Below, in pieces: positions 7,464 to 15,843 of a stretch of DNA of 16,780 bases. The number at the start of each line of letters is the position of its first letter. The stretch's first letter is position 1. The position numbers and the translations under genes are program-made. A model generated the notes under the pieces. It saw only the letters and a program-made list of their open reading frames with translations. It was not told the origin of the DNA and did not search any database. This stretch comes from Tannerellaceae bacterium (GTDB lineage Bacteria > Bacteroidota > Bacteroidia > Bacteroidales > Tannerellaceae): NCBI GenBank assembly GCA_031267205.1, contig JAIRZN010000138.1:1-16780 (forward strand), written 5' to 3'.

Positions 7464-10292
7464 ATGTCGAACAGCAATATAAGCGTAAAAGGCGCGCGCG
7501 TAAACAATCTCAAAGATATAAATGTTGAAATTCCAAGGGGAAAGTTAGTCGTAATCAGCGGACTGTCGGGCAGCGGCAAATCGTCCCTCGCCTTCGATAC
7601 CCTGTATGCCGAAGGGCAGCGGCGTTATGTTGAGAGCCTCTCGGCATACGCCAGGCAATTCCTTGTGCGGATGAGCAAGCCGGAGTGCGATTACATCAAA
7701 GGCATCCCGCCGGCTATCGCTATCGAACAAAGGGTTAACACACATAATACGCGCTCGACGGTCGGCACGTCGACGGAGTTGTACGAATACATACGGATGC
7801 TTTTCGCGCGCGTGGGGAAGACTATATCGCCGGTTTCGGGCGAGGAGGTGAAGAAGCATAACGTGAACGACGTAGTCGACTGGTCGCTCTCGTTCCCTGT
7901 CGATACGCGCCTCTCGATCTCGACCCCCGTCATTCACCCCATAGGTCGCGATATAAGGCAGCAGCTCGGCATATTGCAGAAGGAAGGGTACACGCGACTA
8001 TATGCGGACGGCGATATTTGCCGCATACAGGAGGTTTTGGACAGTGAGCAGATGCCTGCTTCGGTAGAACTGCTTGTCGACCGTCTTGTTGTCTCCGTTG
8101 CCGAAGCTACGCGAAGCCGACTGGCCGATTCGGTGGAGACTGCATTCTTCGAGGGGCGCGACATATGCCGTGTGCGTGCCTATACGCCTGACGGGGTAGA
8201 GATGCGCGAGTTTTCAAAGAAATTCGAGGCCGACGGCGTGACCTTCACAGAGCCTACGGAGAGGATGTTTAACTTCAACAATCCGGTCGGGGCATGTTCG
8301 ACGTGCGGAGGGTTCGGCAAGGTGATGGGTATAGACGAAAGCCTTGTCGTGCCCAATCGTAATTTGTCTGTCTACGAGGGCGCCGTAGCCTGTTGGAGCG
8401 GCGATGTGATGGGCGAATGGCTGAAGGCTTTTATACGTGACAGCAATGCGTACGACTTTCCTATCCACCGGCCTTACGACAAGCTGACGGCCGACGAGCG
8501 GAACCTGCTGTGGAACGGGCGCGACGAGTTGCGGGGGATAAACGCCTTCTTCGCCTTCGTGCTTGAGAACACCTATAAGATACAGTTCCGCGTGCTTCTA
8601 TCCCGCTATCGTGGGAAGACGATCTGTCCAGTGTGCAACGGCAGCCGCCTGAAGAAGGAGGCGATGTATGTGAAGGTAGGTGGCGCGGATATTTTGAACC
8701 TTGTGACGCTGCCCGTATCGGAGCTGAAGGTCTTTTTCGACCGCCTGAGCCTTAGCGACGGAGACGCCCTGATAGCCCACCGCCTGCTGATAGAGATAAA
8801 CCGCCGCCTGCAACTGCTGCTCGACGTAGGGCTGGGTTACCTTACGCTCGACCGCCTTTCGTCTACCCTCTCCGGCGGCGAGAGCCAGCGTATAAACCTT
8901 GTGACATCCTTGGGCAGCAGTTTAGTCGGCTCGCTCTACATACTCGACGAGCCGAGCATAGGTCTACACTCGCGCGATACAGGCCTGCTGATACAAGTGT
9001 TGCGCCGGCTGAAGGATCTGGGCAATACCGTCGTTGTCGTAGAGCATGACGAGGAGATTATCCGCGCCGCCGACCACGTTATCGACATCGGCCCGCTTGC
9101 CGGGCGTCTCGGCGGTCAGGTAGTATACGAGGGCGACGTAGCGGATTTTAAGGGCGAGACACTGAGCTTCACCCTCCGCTACCTTAGCGGCGAATTCAAG
9201 ATCAAGGTTCCCACGCACCGGCGCAAGTGGAACAGCTACATCTCCGTCAGTAGAGCTATGCGTAATAACCTGAAGTGTATAGACGTCCGGTTTCCGCTCA
9301 ATATAATGACCGTCGTCACCGGCGTCAGCGGGTCAGGCAAGAGCACCCTGGTGCGCGACATACTCTATGAGTCCATGCGCCAATGGTTAGACAGCGTCGC
9401 TCAGCTTGACGGTTTACCTTCGGCGCTCGGCGGCGACGTCTCCTCTATACATGCGATAGAGTTTGTCGACCAACATTCCATAGGCAAGAGTTCCCGCTCC
9501 AATCCCGTCACATACATAGGCGCGTACGACGACATACGCAAGCTGTTCGCCGAGCAGATGTTGTCGAGGCAGATGGGCTTCACGCCGGCTCATTTCTCTT
9601 TCAACAAAGAAGGCGGGCGTTGCGAAGAGTGCAAGGGCGAAGGCTATGTAGTAGTCGAAATGCAATTCATGGCCGACATATCCCTGCTCTGCGACGTATG
9701 CCACGGCAAGCGTTTCCGCAGCGAAGTGCTGGAGGTCGAGTATCACGGCGTCAACATAAACGATATGCTTGAGATGACAGTGAACCAGGCTATCGAGTTT
9801 ATGGAACAGTGGAACGGCAGCTATGAGAAGAAGATAATCAAACGCCTGAAACCTCTCCGGGACGTAGGTCTGGGATACATCAAACTCGGACAACCATCAT
9901 CTACGCTCTCCGGCGGCGAGAACCAGCGCGTCAAGCTCGCCTATTTCCTCGCCCAGGAGCAACAGGAACAGACGCTCTTCATTTTCGACGAGCCTACGAC
10001 AGGGCTGCACATCCACGACATAAAGACGTTGCTCAAAGCCCTCGACGCCTTGATAGGAAACGGCCATACGGTCGTCGTGATTGAGCATAACATGGACGTT
10101 ATAAAGAGCGCCGACTATATAATCGACCTCGGCCCCGAAGGCGGCGACGAAGGCGGCTCCGTCGTATGCACCGGCACTCCCGAAGAGGTATCCAAGTGCA
10201 AAGCCTCCCACACAGGCCGCTTCCTGAAGGCGAAGTTGTCGAATCGCAGCCCTCGTACTCGTAAAGATGCACACAAAACACCCGATTGCTGA
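7464..10292 (+). CDS. uvrA: Excinuclease ABC subunit A
   Basis: A 942-residue DNA damage sensor of nucleotide excision repair. As an ATPase dimer it finds lesions and loads UvrB. It has two ABC modules: Walker A GLSGSGKS at 33-40, signature LSGGE at 469-473 with Walker B LYILDEPSIGLH; then Walker A GVSGSGKS at 620-627, signature LSGGE at 815-819 with LFIFDEPTTGLH. The C-terminal zinc module is complete (C720, C723, C743, C746). In the first module only CSTC (278-281) remains; the usual upstream CxxC is replaced by an EADGV segment. CPVC stands at 388-391. I chose ATG 7464, which gives MSNSNISVKGARVNNLKDI, because the 33 extra residues from GTG 7365 look unlike UvrA and contain the promoter. 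No uvrB or uvrC is nearby. Confidence 0.97.
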   Translation: MSNSNISVKGARVNNLKDINVEIPRGKLVVISGLSGSGKSSLAFDTLYAEGQRRYVESLSAYARQFLVRMSKPECDYIKGIPPAIAIEQRVNTHNTRSTVGTSTELYEYIRMLFARVGKTISPVSGEEVKKHNVNDVVDWSLSFPVDTRLSISTPVIHPIGRDIRQQLGILQKEGYTRLYADGDICRIQEVLDSEQMPASVELLVDRLVVSVAEATRSRLADSVETAFFEGRDICRVRAYTPDGVEMREFSKKFEADGVTFTEPTERMFNFNNPVGACSTCGGFGKVMGIDESLVVPNRNLSVYEGAVACWSGDVMGEWLKAFIRDSNAYDFPIHRPYDKLTADERNLLWNGRDELRGINAFFAFVLENTYKIQFRVLLSRYRGKTICPVCNGSRLKKEAMYVKVGGADILNLVTLPVSELKVFFDRLSLSDGDALIAHRLLIEINRRLQLLLDVGLGYLTLDRLSSTLSGGESQRINLVTSLGSSLVGSLYILDEPSIGLHSRDTGLLIQVLRRLKDLGNTVVVVEHDEEIIRAADHVIDIGPLAGRLGGQVVYEGDVADFKGETLSFTLRYLSGEFKIKVPTHRRKWNSYISVSRAMRNNLKCIDVRFPLNIMTVVTGVSGSGKSTLVRDILYESMRQWLDSVAQLDGLPSALGGDVSSIHAIEFVDQHSIGKSSRSNPVTYIGAYDDIRKLFAEQMLSRQMGFTPAHFSFNKEGGRCEECKGEGYVVVEMQFMADISLLCDVCHGKRFRSEVLEVEYHGVNINDMLEMTVNQAIEFMEQWNGSYEKKIIKRLKPLRDVGLGYIKLGQPSSTLSGGENQRVKLAYFLAQEQQEQTLFIFDEPTTGLHIHDIKTLLKALDALIGNGHTVVVIEHNMDVIKSADYIIDLGPEGGDEGGSVVCTGTPEEVSKCKASHTGRFLKAKLSNRSPRTRKDAHKTPDC

Positions 10293-10347
10293 TGGCGGTA
10301 GCCGAAGTACCGGTAACAAACCCGCCCGTTTTTATTCGTCCGTTCGC

Positions 10348-10379
10348 TTGCGTTATTACGGCCATATCATGTATATTTG
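10348..10379 (+). promoter_or_regulatory. Promoter of the SUI1-addA unit
   Basis: TTG at 10348-10350 (within GCTTG) and a perfect TATATTTG at 10372-10379 are separated by 21 bp, matching the Bacteroidetes -33/-7 layout. The -7 box ends 34 bp before the ATG at 10414. Confidence 0.7.
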
Positions 10380-10413
10380 CCGGAGCGAGAATCGCGATTA
10401 AAATTTTATCCTG

Positions 10414-10764
10414 ATGAAACAAAATGACTGGAAAGAACGCTTGGGCGTGATGTATTCTACTGACCCCGGTTATAAATATGATACCGGAGATGCGGAAGGG
10501 GAAGGGGAGGTAACTTTCCCGAAGGGTAAACAACCCTTGCGCATATCGCTCGACAAACGTAACCGCAGGGGCAAGGCCGTCACGCTTGTAACCGGTTTCC
10601 GAGGTGCAACGGCCGACATGGAGACGCTCGGCAGGTGGCTCAAGACGAGGTGCGGCGTCGGCGGTTCGACGAAGGACGGCGAAATAATCCTGCAAGGCGA
10701 CCTGCGCAACAAGGCTCTCGAACTGCTACAAAAAGAAGGCTACGACAAGAGCCGCATCATCTGA
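10414..10764 (+). CDS. SUI1/eIF1-family translation factor (YciH-like)
   Basis: A 116-residue protein. The C-terminal two thirds carry the SUI1 fold signature: RNRRGKAVTLVTGF, then LKTRCGVGGSTKDGEIILQGD and a terminal LLQKEGYDKSRII. Bacterial members resemble eukaryotic eIF1 and are thought to affect start-site fidelity or stress translation, but their role is not settled. The N-terminal 45 residues are polar and probably disordered. It has a good promoter and ends 4 bp before the addA-like gene, so the two should be co-transcribed. Confidence 0.9.
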   Translation: MKQNDWKERLGVMYSTDPGYKYDTGDAEGEGEVTFPKGKQPLRISLDKRNRRGKAVTLVTGFRGATADMETLGRWLKTRCGVGGSTKDGEIILQGDLRNKALELLQKEGYDKSRII

Positions 10765-10768
10765 ACAT

Positions 10769-13700
10769 ATGCTAACCATTTACAGAGCGTCCGCAGGGGC
10801 GGGCAAAACGTATAAGCTGACGGGCGAGTACCTCAAGATGCTATTCGCCTGCGAGGATAACTACCGGCATATCCTTGCCGTGACCTTCACAAATAAAGCT
10901 ACCGATGAGATGAAGGGCCGTATCATAGAGGAACTGTACAACCTCGCCGCACGCCGCCCGTCGGGGTACGTCGGCATGTTGCGCGACGAATACGGCCTGA
11001 CCGAGGAGCAGATACGCCTTAAGGCTAAGAAGACGCTCGTGACTATATTGCATGACTACGCGGCGTTCAGTATAAGCACCATCGACCGCTTCTTCCAGCA
11101 AATCATGAGAGCCTTCTCGCGCGAGATTGGTTTGCAGGGAGGCTATGGTATCGAGATGGACCAGGATATGGCGCTCTCGGAGGCCATAGATAATATGCTG
11201 GCCGAACTTGATAGGCCTGAGAACAAGGATCTGCTTGGGTGGATGCTACGCTTTGCAGAAGATAAGGTGGAGAGCGGAGGCGAGTGGAACCTGAGGCGCG
11301 AGATCATGTCGCTAAGTCGCGAGATATTCAAGGAGCGTTATAAGACGTACAGCGAAAGGATAAACCTCGACATCGCCGACAAGCAGACGCTCGAAGTCTA
11401 CAAGAACGAACTCTACGCCATCATACGGTCGACGGAATCACGACTGAAGGAACTCGGCGCGAAAGGGGCGGCCGTTCTACATCGGTACGCCTTGCAACCG
11501 TCCGACTTCAAGGGGAGCAGCCGCTCGCCGATGTTTTACTTCGACAAATTGGCGGCGGGCGAGATTAAGGAGCCTACGGCTACGTTCGTCGCCTTGGTCG
11601 ATAACGTTGAGGGATGTTATACCAAGACGACGCCCGGCGATGTCGTGCCGATTATCTCTTGCGCCTTCGACAACGGCTTGAACGATTGCATCCGCAGCAT
11701 CGTGGAGCAATTCGATAATATGACGGATTATTATTCGGCCAAAGAAATCGTGCGCAATTACTACACTCTCGGCATCCTGAACGACGTGTCGCACCAGATC
11801 GCCGCCTACCGCAAGGAAAATAACATTATGCTCATCGCCGATACTACCGAGCTACTGAACAAGATTATCGACATGAGCGACGCGCCCTTCGTATACGAGA
11901 AGACGGGAACGAAGATCAACCATTACATGATAGACGAATTCCAGGATACGAGCGATATGCAGTGGCGTAACTTCCGGCCCCTCATCTCGGAAAGCCTGGC
12001 GCATGGTCACAGGAACATGCTCGTGGGAGATGTTAAGCAGAGCATCTACCGCTTCCGCAATTCCAACTGGAAACTCTTGGACGAACAGGTGAAGCTCGAC
12101 TTCCTCCAAGAGCAGGTGAGGGAGGAAACCCTCGTGGATAACTGGCGTAGCTTCCGGCATATCGTGGCCTTTAACAACGCCTTCTTCAACGCCGCGCCTG
12201 CTCTCTTGGAGGCTTTGTACGACGAGCCTGCCATCGCGAAGGCTTACGCCGGAAGCGAGCAGTCGACGCCTGACGCATTCCGGCTGACGGAGGGGCGCGT
12301 GAAGGTCGACTTCCTCAGCGGCGGGGAGACGGACAACTGGAGGGAGGAGGCTATGTCGCGCCTGCCGGCTGAGATAGAACGCCTCCAGGACAATGGCTAC
12401 CGCTTGAAGGACATAGCCATACTTGTGCGCACGAACCAGGAGGGCGCCGTCGTCGCCGATACGCTGCTGGAATACAGGGAGGCTCATCTCGATAGCCGCT
12501 ACCGCTTCGACATCATATCGGACGACGCTCTTTTCGTAAGCTCCTCGCCGGCCGTGCGCTTCCTCGTCGGTATGCTCAACTATCTTAAGAACCCCGGTAA
12601 TACAACCAACAGGCAACTGGCTTGCCTGTCCTGCTACATGGCTTCGGGCGGGAACATACCGCACTACGCCGCCAGGGAGCTTGTGTTCCCGGAGGAAATG
12701 GAAGCAAGCTTGCAAGCGCTCGCGCGGCGGACGCTGTACGAAATAACGGAGGGCCTCTTCCGCCTCTTCCCCGACTGCTTCAAGGAGAATGAGCAGGTCT
12801 TCGTGCAGGCCTTTTCGGATATGATACTGGAGTTCTCGCAAAGGGAAAACGCCGGCGTAGAACGCTTCCTCGCATGGTGGGACGAGACGGGCTCGCGCAA
12901 GACTATCGCTACGCCCGACGGACAGAACGCTATACGCATACTGACAATCCATAAGTCGAAGGGCCTTGGCTTCAAGGTCGTGATAACGCCCTTCTGCGAA
13001 TGGAACATCGACCACCGCCCTACGCAACCTGTCATCATCTGGTGCCACCCGCAGACGAAGCCGTTCGACCGCCTCTACCTGCTGCCCATACGCTACGGGC
13101 AGGGCCTCGCGCGTACCATATTCGCCGGAGACTATCTCGCGGAGCGGCTCAACGCTTCGGTAGACAACCTTAATACGCTGTACGTCGCCTTCACGCGCGC
13201 CAAAGAGGAGCTTATAGTCTTCGCCCCGCGCCCGAAGAAGATCAACAATAAGACCGGCGAGACGGAGAAAATATCCTCGATAGCCGATTTGCTATGGGCC
13301 GGAATAAGGGCCGCTTTCCCCGCATTCGATGCCGAGGCGGGATTGCTGGACATGGGAACGTCGTCTCCCCAGCCTGCCGAAACGAAGGATGCAGCGTCGG
13401 CTGAAGAGGCCCTTATGGGAAGAATAGCATCCGTATCGCCCGACGGGAGGATGCAACTGCGACTATACGGCAAAGGGATGTCATTCGACAACGTACACAG
13501 GAAACACGGCGCACTGATGCACGAAATACTCTGCGCCATACGCACGGGCAAGGATATAACGGCGGCTCTGGAGAAGTTCAGGCTCGGAGGCGTAGTCGAC
13601 CGCGAAGAGGCGGTGGCCTTAATTTCCGTACTGAAGGAACTGCTGTCGACTCCGGGCGTCGAGCCATGGTTCGACGGCTCGGCGCGCGTGCTGAACGAAG

Positions 13701-13918
13701 TAGAGATACTCTTCGACAAAGGACAAAGCCGCCGCCCCGACCGCGTAATGATATACCCCGACCACGTAACGATAGTAGATTATAAGTTCGGCAAGCCCTC
13801 GCCTTCCCACAACACACAGCTTAAGGACTACATCAGCCTGGTACGCCGCATGGGATACCCGAATGTGGAAGGCTACCTGTGGTACATCCCTGCCGCGCAA
13901 CTCCTGCGCATAGAATGA
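10769..13918 (+). CDS. addA: AddA/RecB-like UvrD-family helicase with C-terminal nuclease domain
   Basis: A 1049-residue double-strand-break end-processing helicase-nuclease. Superfamily 1 motifs run in order: Walker A ASAGAGKT (7-14, K13), VTFTNKATDEM, DEFQDTS with D389-E390, VGDVKQSIYRFR, DNWRSF, TIHKSKGLGFK near 726-736, and LYVAFTRAKEE at 804-814. A PD-(D/E)XK nuclease domain follows: H918, D991, D1004-Y-K1006 in the VDYK motif, and Q1017 with Y1021. This order defines AddA rather than plain UvrD or PcrA. AddA normally acts with AddB, whose gene is often adjacent in Bacteroidota; here the neighbours are the SUI1 gene upstream (4 bp) and an unrelated convergent gene. A RecB-like label is possible, but the MLTIYRASAGAGKT start is typical of the Bacteroidota AddA-like group. 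Confidence 0.88.
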   Translation: MLTIYRASAGAGKTYKLTGEYLKMLFACEDNYRHILAVTFTNKATDEMKGRIIEELYNLAARRPSGYVGMLRDEYGLTEEQIRLKAKKTLVTILHDYAAFSISTIDRFFQQIMRAFSREIGLQGGYGIEMDQDMALSEAIDNMLAELDRPENKDLLGWMLRFAEDKVESGGEWNLRREIMSLSREIFKERYKTYSERINLDIADKQTLEVYKNELYAIIRSTESRLKELGAKGAAVLHRYALQPSDFKGSSRSPMFYFDKLAAGEIKEPTATFVALVDNVEGCYTKTTPGDVVPIISCAFDNGLNDCIRSIVEQFDNMTDYYSAKEIVRNYYTLGILNDVSHQIAAYRKENNIMLIADTTELLNKIIDMSDAPFVYEKTGTKINHYMIDEFQDTSDMQWRNFRPLISESLAHGHRNMLVGDVKQSIYRFRNSNWKLLDEQVKLDFLQEQVREETLVDNWRSFRHIVAFNNAFFNAAPALLEALYDEPAIAKAYAGSEQSTPDAFRLTEGRVKVDFLSGGETDNWREEAMSRLPAEIERLQDNGYRLKDIAILVRTNQEGAVVADTLLEYREAHLDSRYRFDIISDDALFVSSSPAVRFLVGMLNYLKNPGNTTNRQLACLSCYMASGGNIPHYAARELVFPEEMEASLQALARRTLYEITEGLFRLFPDCFKENEQVFVQAFSDMILEFSQRENAGVERFLAWWDETGSRKTIATPDGQNAIRILTIHKSKGLGFKVVITPFCEWNIDHRPTQPVIIWCHPQTKPFDRLYLLPIRYGQGLARTIFAGDYLAERLNASVDNLNTLYVAFTRAKEELIVFAPRPKKINNKTGETEKISSIADLLWAGIRAAFPAFDAEAGLLDMGTSSPQPAETKDAASAEEALMGRIASVSPDGRMQLRLYGKGMSFDNVHRKHGALMHEILCAIRTGKDITAALEKFRLGGVVDREEAVALISVLKELLSTPGVEPWFDGSARVLNEVEILFDKGQSRRPDRVMIYPDHVTIVDYKFGKPSPSHNTQLKDYISLVRRMGYPNVEGYLWYIPAAQLLRIE

Positions 13919-13935
13919 AAATCTATACCCCTCCT

Positions 13936-13999
13936 CCCGCCGACATTCCGCCGGCGGGAAAAAACGCCGCCGGATTGAACAATGAGGACAATCCGGCGG
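13936..13999. terminator. Two adjacent hairpins in a convergent intergenic region
   Basis: Hairpin 1 pairs CCCGCCG (13936-13942) with CGGCGGG (13952-13958) and is followed by six A. Hairpin 2 is a perfect 11-bp stem, CCGCCGGATTG (13967-13977) with CAATCCGGCGG (13989-13999), loop of 11. They lie between the ends of the addA-like gene (+) and the gene at 14061 (-), so a bidirectional transcription stop is the simplest reading. On the + strand no T tract follows either stem, so this is not a textbook intrinsic terminator. Confidence 0.6.
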
Positions 14000-14060
14000 T
14001 AATGTTAACATGTACGGGGAATGACGGCGGCGCGCCGTATCATTCGTAGATCGCGGGGGC

Positions 14061-15197
14061 TTACATCCCGTTCGTCATCGGCCATTCTACGCCGGTGAGT
14101 ATAGCCAGCACTTCGCCGTCTTTCGTTACCTCCGCCGTGCAGGGGCCGAAGCTTTTCAGCGGGGAGACGAACACGAAGCTTGTTTCCGGCGGTTCGACGA
14201 GCAGGCCTATGGGCTTTTTCTGGCCGTCCTCCTCGAAATAAGGTTTTATCGGGCAGTTCGTATGGTCGCCGTCCAACGAAGGGTTGGCCACGAGTATCAT
14301 CACGCCGCCTGCGGCCTTGGGGCAAAGGGCTACGGCGAAGGCCACCTGGTCGGCCATCACGAGCGCCATAGTTTTCTGGTCGACAATCCTCTGTTCCGCT
14401 ACGGCGAGGACGGGCATTTCCGACATCTCGTCGTCGTCGCCGTCGCCGTCATTATTGCCATTCTTGCCCACGGAGACGCTGCGGCGCGCCAGGACACGTT
14501 CAAACTGGTCGACCATAGCGTTTATATAGTCCATTATATCCTCTGCGGCCGTCACGTCCTTGCCCGTCAGCTTACCGGAGCTGTACGTTATGTCGAGGGA
14601 TAGCGTGAAGGCTTTAAAAGCTTTATCCACCTTGGGGCGTATCTCTTTCATCGTTCCCTGTTCCTCCGAATTTTCGAGGTTACGGGCGCGTTCTTCGTAA
14701 AGGCTCATGAACCTGTCGTTTTCTGTTTCAATCTTCTCGATTATGGACGCCAGCTTGAGCGTCTGCACGGCGGCGGCGTAGCGCGGCTTGTCCAGATCCT
14801 GAAGCATATTGACGATCAGGGCGTCGGTCTCCGTCATCGGGGCCGTCCTTATGGCCTTGTAGTTTTTAAGTATTTCGGTCAGTATCACGGCGGCCTCTTT
14901 CTCGGCTCCATCCGAACCGATCGCCGCCACGTTCACGCTTCCGCGAAAGACCGCGAATGCGCTACGTCGCGCGATGTTAGCCTCCTTGAGGTATTTTGTT
15001 TCTACCGACCCGGAACTCCTTTTGTATATAATGTCCTCCCGCAGGAACAGGTTGTGGAATACGTTCCATAGAGGTTGCGATTCGGGGACGCCGGTAATGA
15101 GGGGGTTAGCGTACACGACAATAAAGCGGTGGAAGTCGAAATGTTCGCCGTTCCTGAATAAATCTACAATTCTTCCGTAGTTCTTGACAGTTTTCAT
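14061..15197 (-). CDS. Bacteroidota protein of unknown function (possibly DUF6261-like)
   Basis: A 378-residue protein without a signal peptide or membrane segment, probably cytoplasmic. Residues 1-240 are mostly helical and charged, with an arrangement (RSSGSVETKYLKEAN, later IEKIETENDRFMSLYEERA) that reminds me of the DUF6261 family of Bacteroidota; this is from memory. Residues 245-260 form an acidic, Gly/Asn/Asp-rich linker. Residues 262-378 look beta-rich and end VEPPETSFVFVSPLKSF and AILTGVEWP, perhaps an immunoglobulin-like domain. It is transcribed towards addA and away from the 42-bp array. I do not know its function. Family members are often found in repeat-rich or mobile surroundings, but nothing here proves that. 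Confidence 0.7.
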   Translation of the reverse strand: MKTVKNYGRIVDLFRNGEHFDFHRFIVVYANPLITGVPESQPLWNVFHNLFLREDIIYKRSSGSVETKYLKEANIARRSAFAVFRGSVNVAAIGSDGAEKEAAVILTEILKNYKAIRTAPMTETDALIVNMLQDLDKPRYAAAVQTLKLASIIEKIETENDRFMSLYEERARNLENSEEQGTMKEIRPKVDKAFKAFTLSLDITYSSGKLTGKDVTAAEDIMDYINAMVDQFERVLARRSVSVGKNGNNDGDGDDDEMSEMPVLAVAEQRIVDQKTMALVMADQVAFAVALCPKAAGGVMILVANPSLDGDHTNCPIKPYFEEDGQKKPIGLLVEPPETSFVFVSPLKSFGPCTAEVTKDGEVLAILTGVEWPMTNGM

Positions 15198-15232
15198 ATG
15201 AGTAAAAATTTAAAATTATGTATTATTGGTTG

Positions 15233-15240
15233 CGAAGATA
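15233..15240 (-). promoter_or_regulatory. Weak candidate -7 box for the DUF gene
   Basis: CGAAGATA on the + strand reads TATCTTCG on the minus strand, one base from TAnnTTTG, 35 bp before the start at 15197. No -33 TTTG is visible. The T-rich stretch at 15261-15292 (A-rich on the coding strand) lies just upstream. Confidence 0.3.
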
Positions 15241-15260
15241 AATACTATTTTTATTTCCCT

Positions 15261-15300
15261 GCTCTTTTTTCCCGTTTTTTTTAGTTTTTTTTGACGGGGA
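15261..15300. other. T-rich patch with a CCCGT/ACGGG inverted repeat
   Basis: Long T runs at 15265-15270, 15275-15282 and 15285-15292 are bracketed by CCCGT (15271-15275) and ACGGG (15294-15298), which can pair. This lies between the minus-strand gene and the 42-bp array. It could be an upstream promoter element for the minus-strand gene or a boundary of the array; function is not shown. Confidence 0.4.
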
Positions 15301-15339
15301 AGCATAAACCCGAAGCGATTCGGATCTTTCCAAAATACC

Positions 15340-15843
15340 GGAAAGTATAAAAATGTCCGTTTCCGAGCCTTCAGGCATGCCGGAAAGTATAAAAACGCCC
15401 GTTTTGAACCTTTCAGACATGCCGGAAAGTATGAAAACGCCCGTTTCCAAGCTTTCAGGCACGTCGGAAAGTATGAAAACGCCCGTTTCCGAGCTTTCAG
15501 GCACGTCGGAAAGTATGAAAATGCCCGTTTTCAAGCTTTCAGGCACGTCGGAAAGTATGAAAACGCCCGTTTTGAACCTTTCAGGCATGCCGGAAAGTAT
15601 GGAAACGCCCGTTTTGAACCTTTCAGGCATGTCGGAAAGTATGAAAACGCCCGTTTTGAAGCTTTCAGGCATGTCAGAAAGTATGAAAACGCCCGTTTTG
15701 TGGTTTTCAGGCATGTCGGAAAGTATGAAAACGCCCGTTTTGAACCTTTCAGGCATGCCGGAAAGTATGAAAACGCCCGTTTTGGGGTTTTCAGGCATGT
15801 CGGAAAGTATGAAAACGCCCGTGTGGCGTTTTCCGGCGATTGG
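15340..15843. repeat. Tandem array of 12 exact 42-bp units, each with an inverted repeat
   Basis: GGAAAGTAT (once AGAAAGTAT) begins each unit at 15340, 15382, 15424, 15466, 15508, 15550, 15592, 15634, 15676, 15718, 15760 and 15802, a 42-bp period with no insertion or deletion. The centre of most units is AAAACG-CC-CGTTTT, flanked by GAAAG and CTTTC, so each can form a hairpin. A stretch of about 7 bases after CCCGTT varies (TTGAACC, TCCAAGC, TCCGAGC, TTCAAGC, TTGTGGT, TTGGGGT) while the rest is nearly constant. Because 42 is 14 codons, long frames are open on both strands (15353-15895 +, 15223-15873 -). The differences between units change amino acids freely in both, and neither product has a recognisable domain, so I favour a non-coding array. 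The final unit decays into GTGGCGTTTTCC. Confidence 0.95.

Noticed and set aside
10293..10347. Intrinsic terminator after uvrA
   Set aside because: A T run (10329-10333) is present but only a 4-bp stem can be drawn before it, too weak to call.
11852..13048. 398-residue open frame on the minus strand
   Set aside because: It lies wholly antisense to the addA-like gene, whose helicase motifs are in the + frame; the product is shadow-like and has no domain.
15340..15843. CRISPR array
   Set aside because: The variable part is only about 7 bases and recurs between units, so it is not a spacer; no cas gene is nearby.
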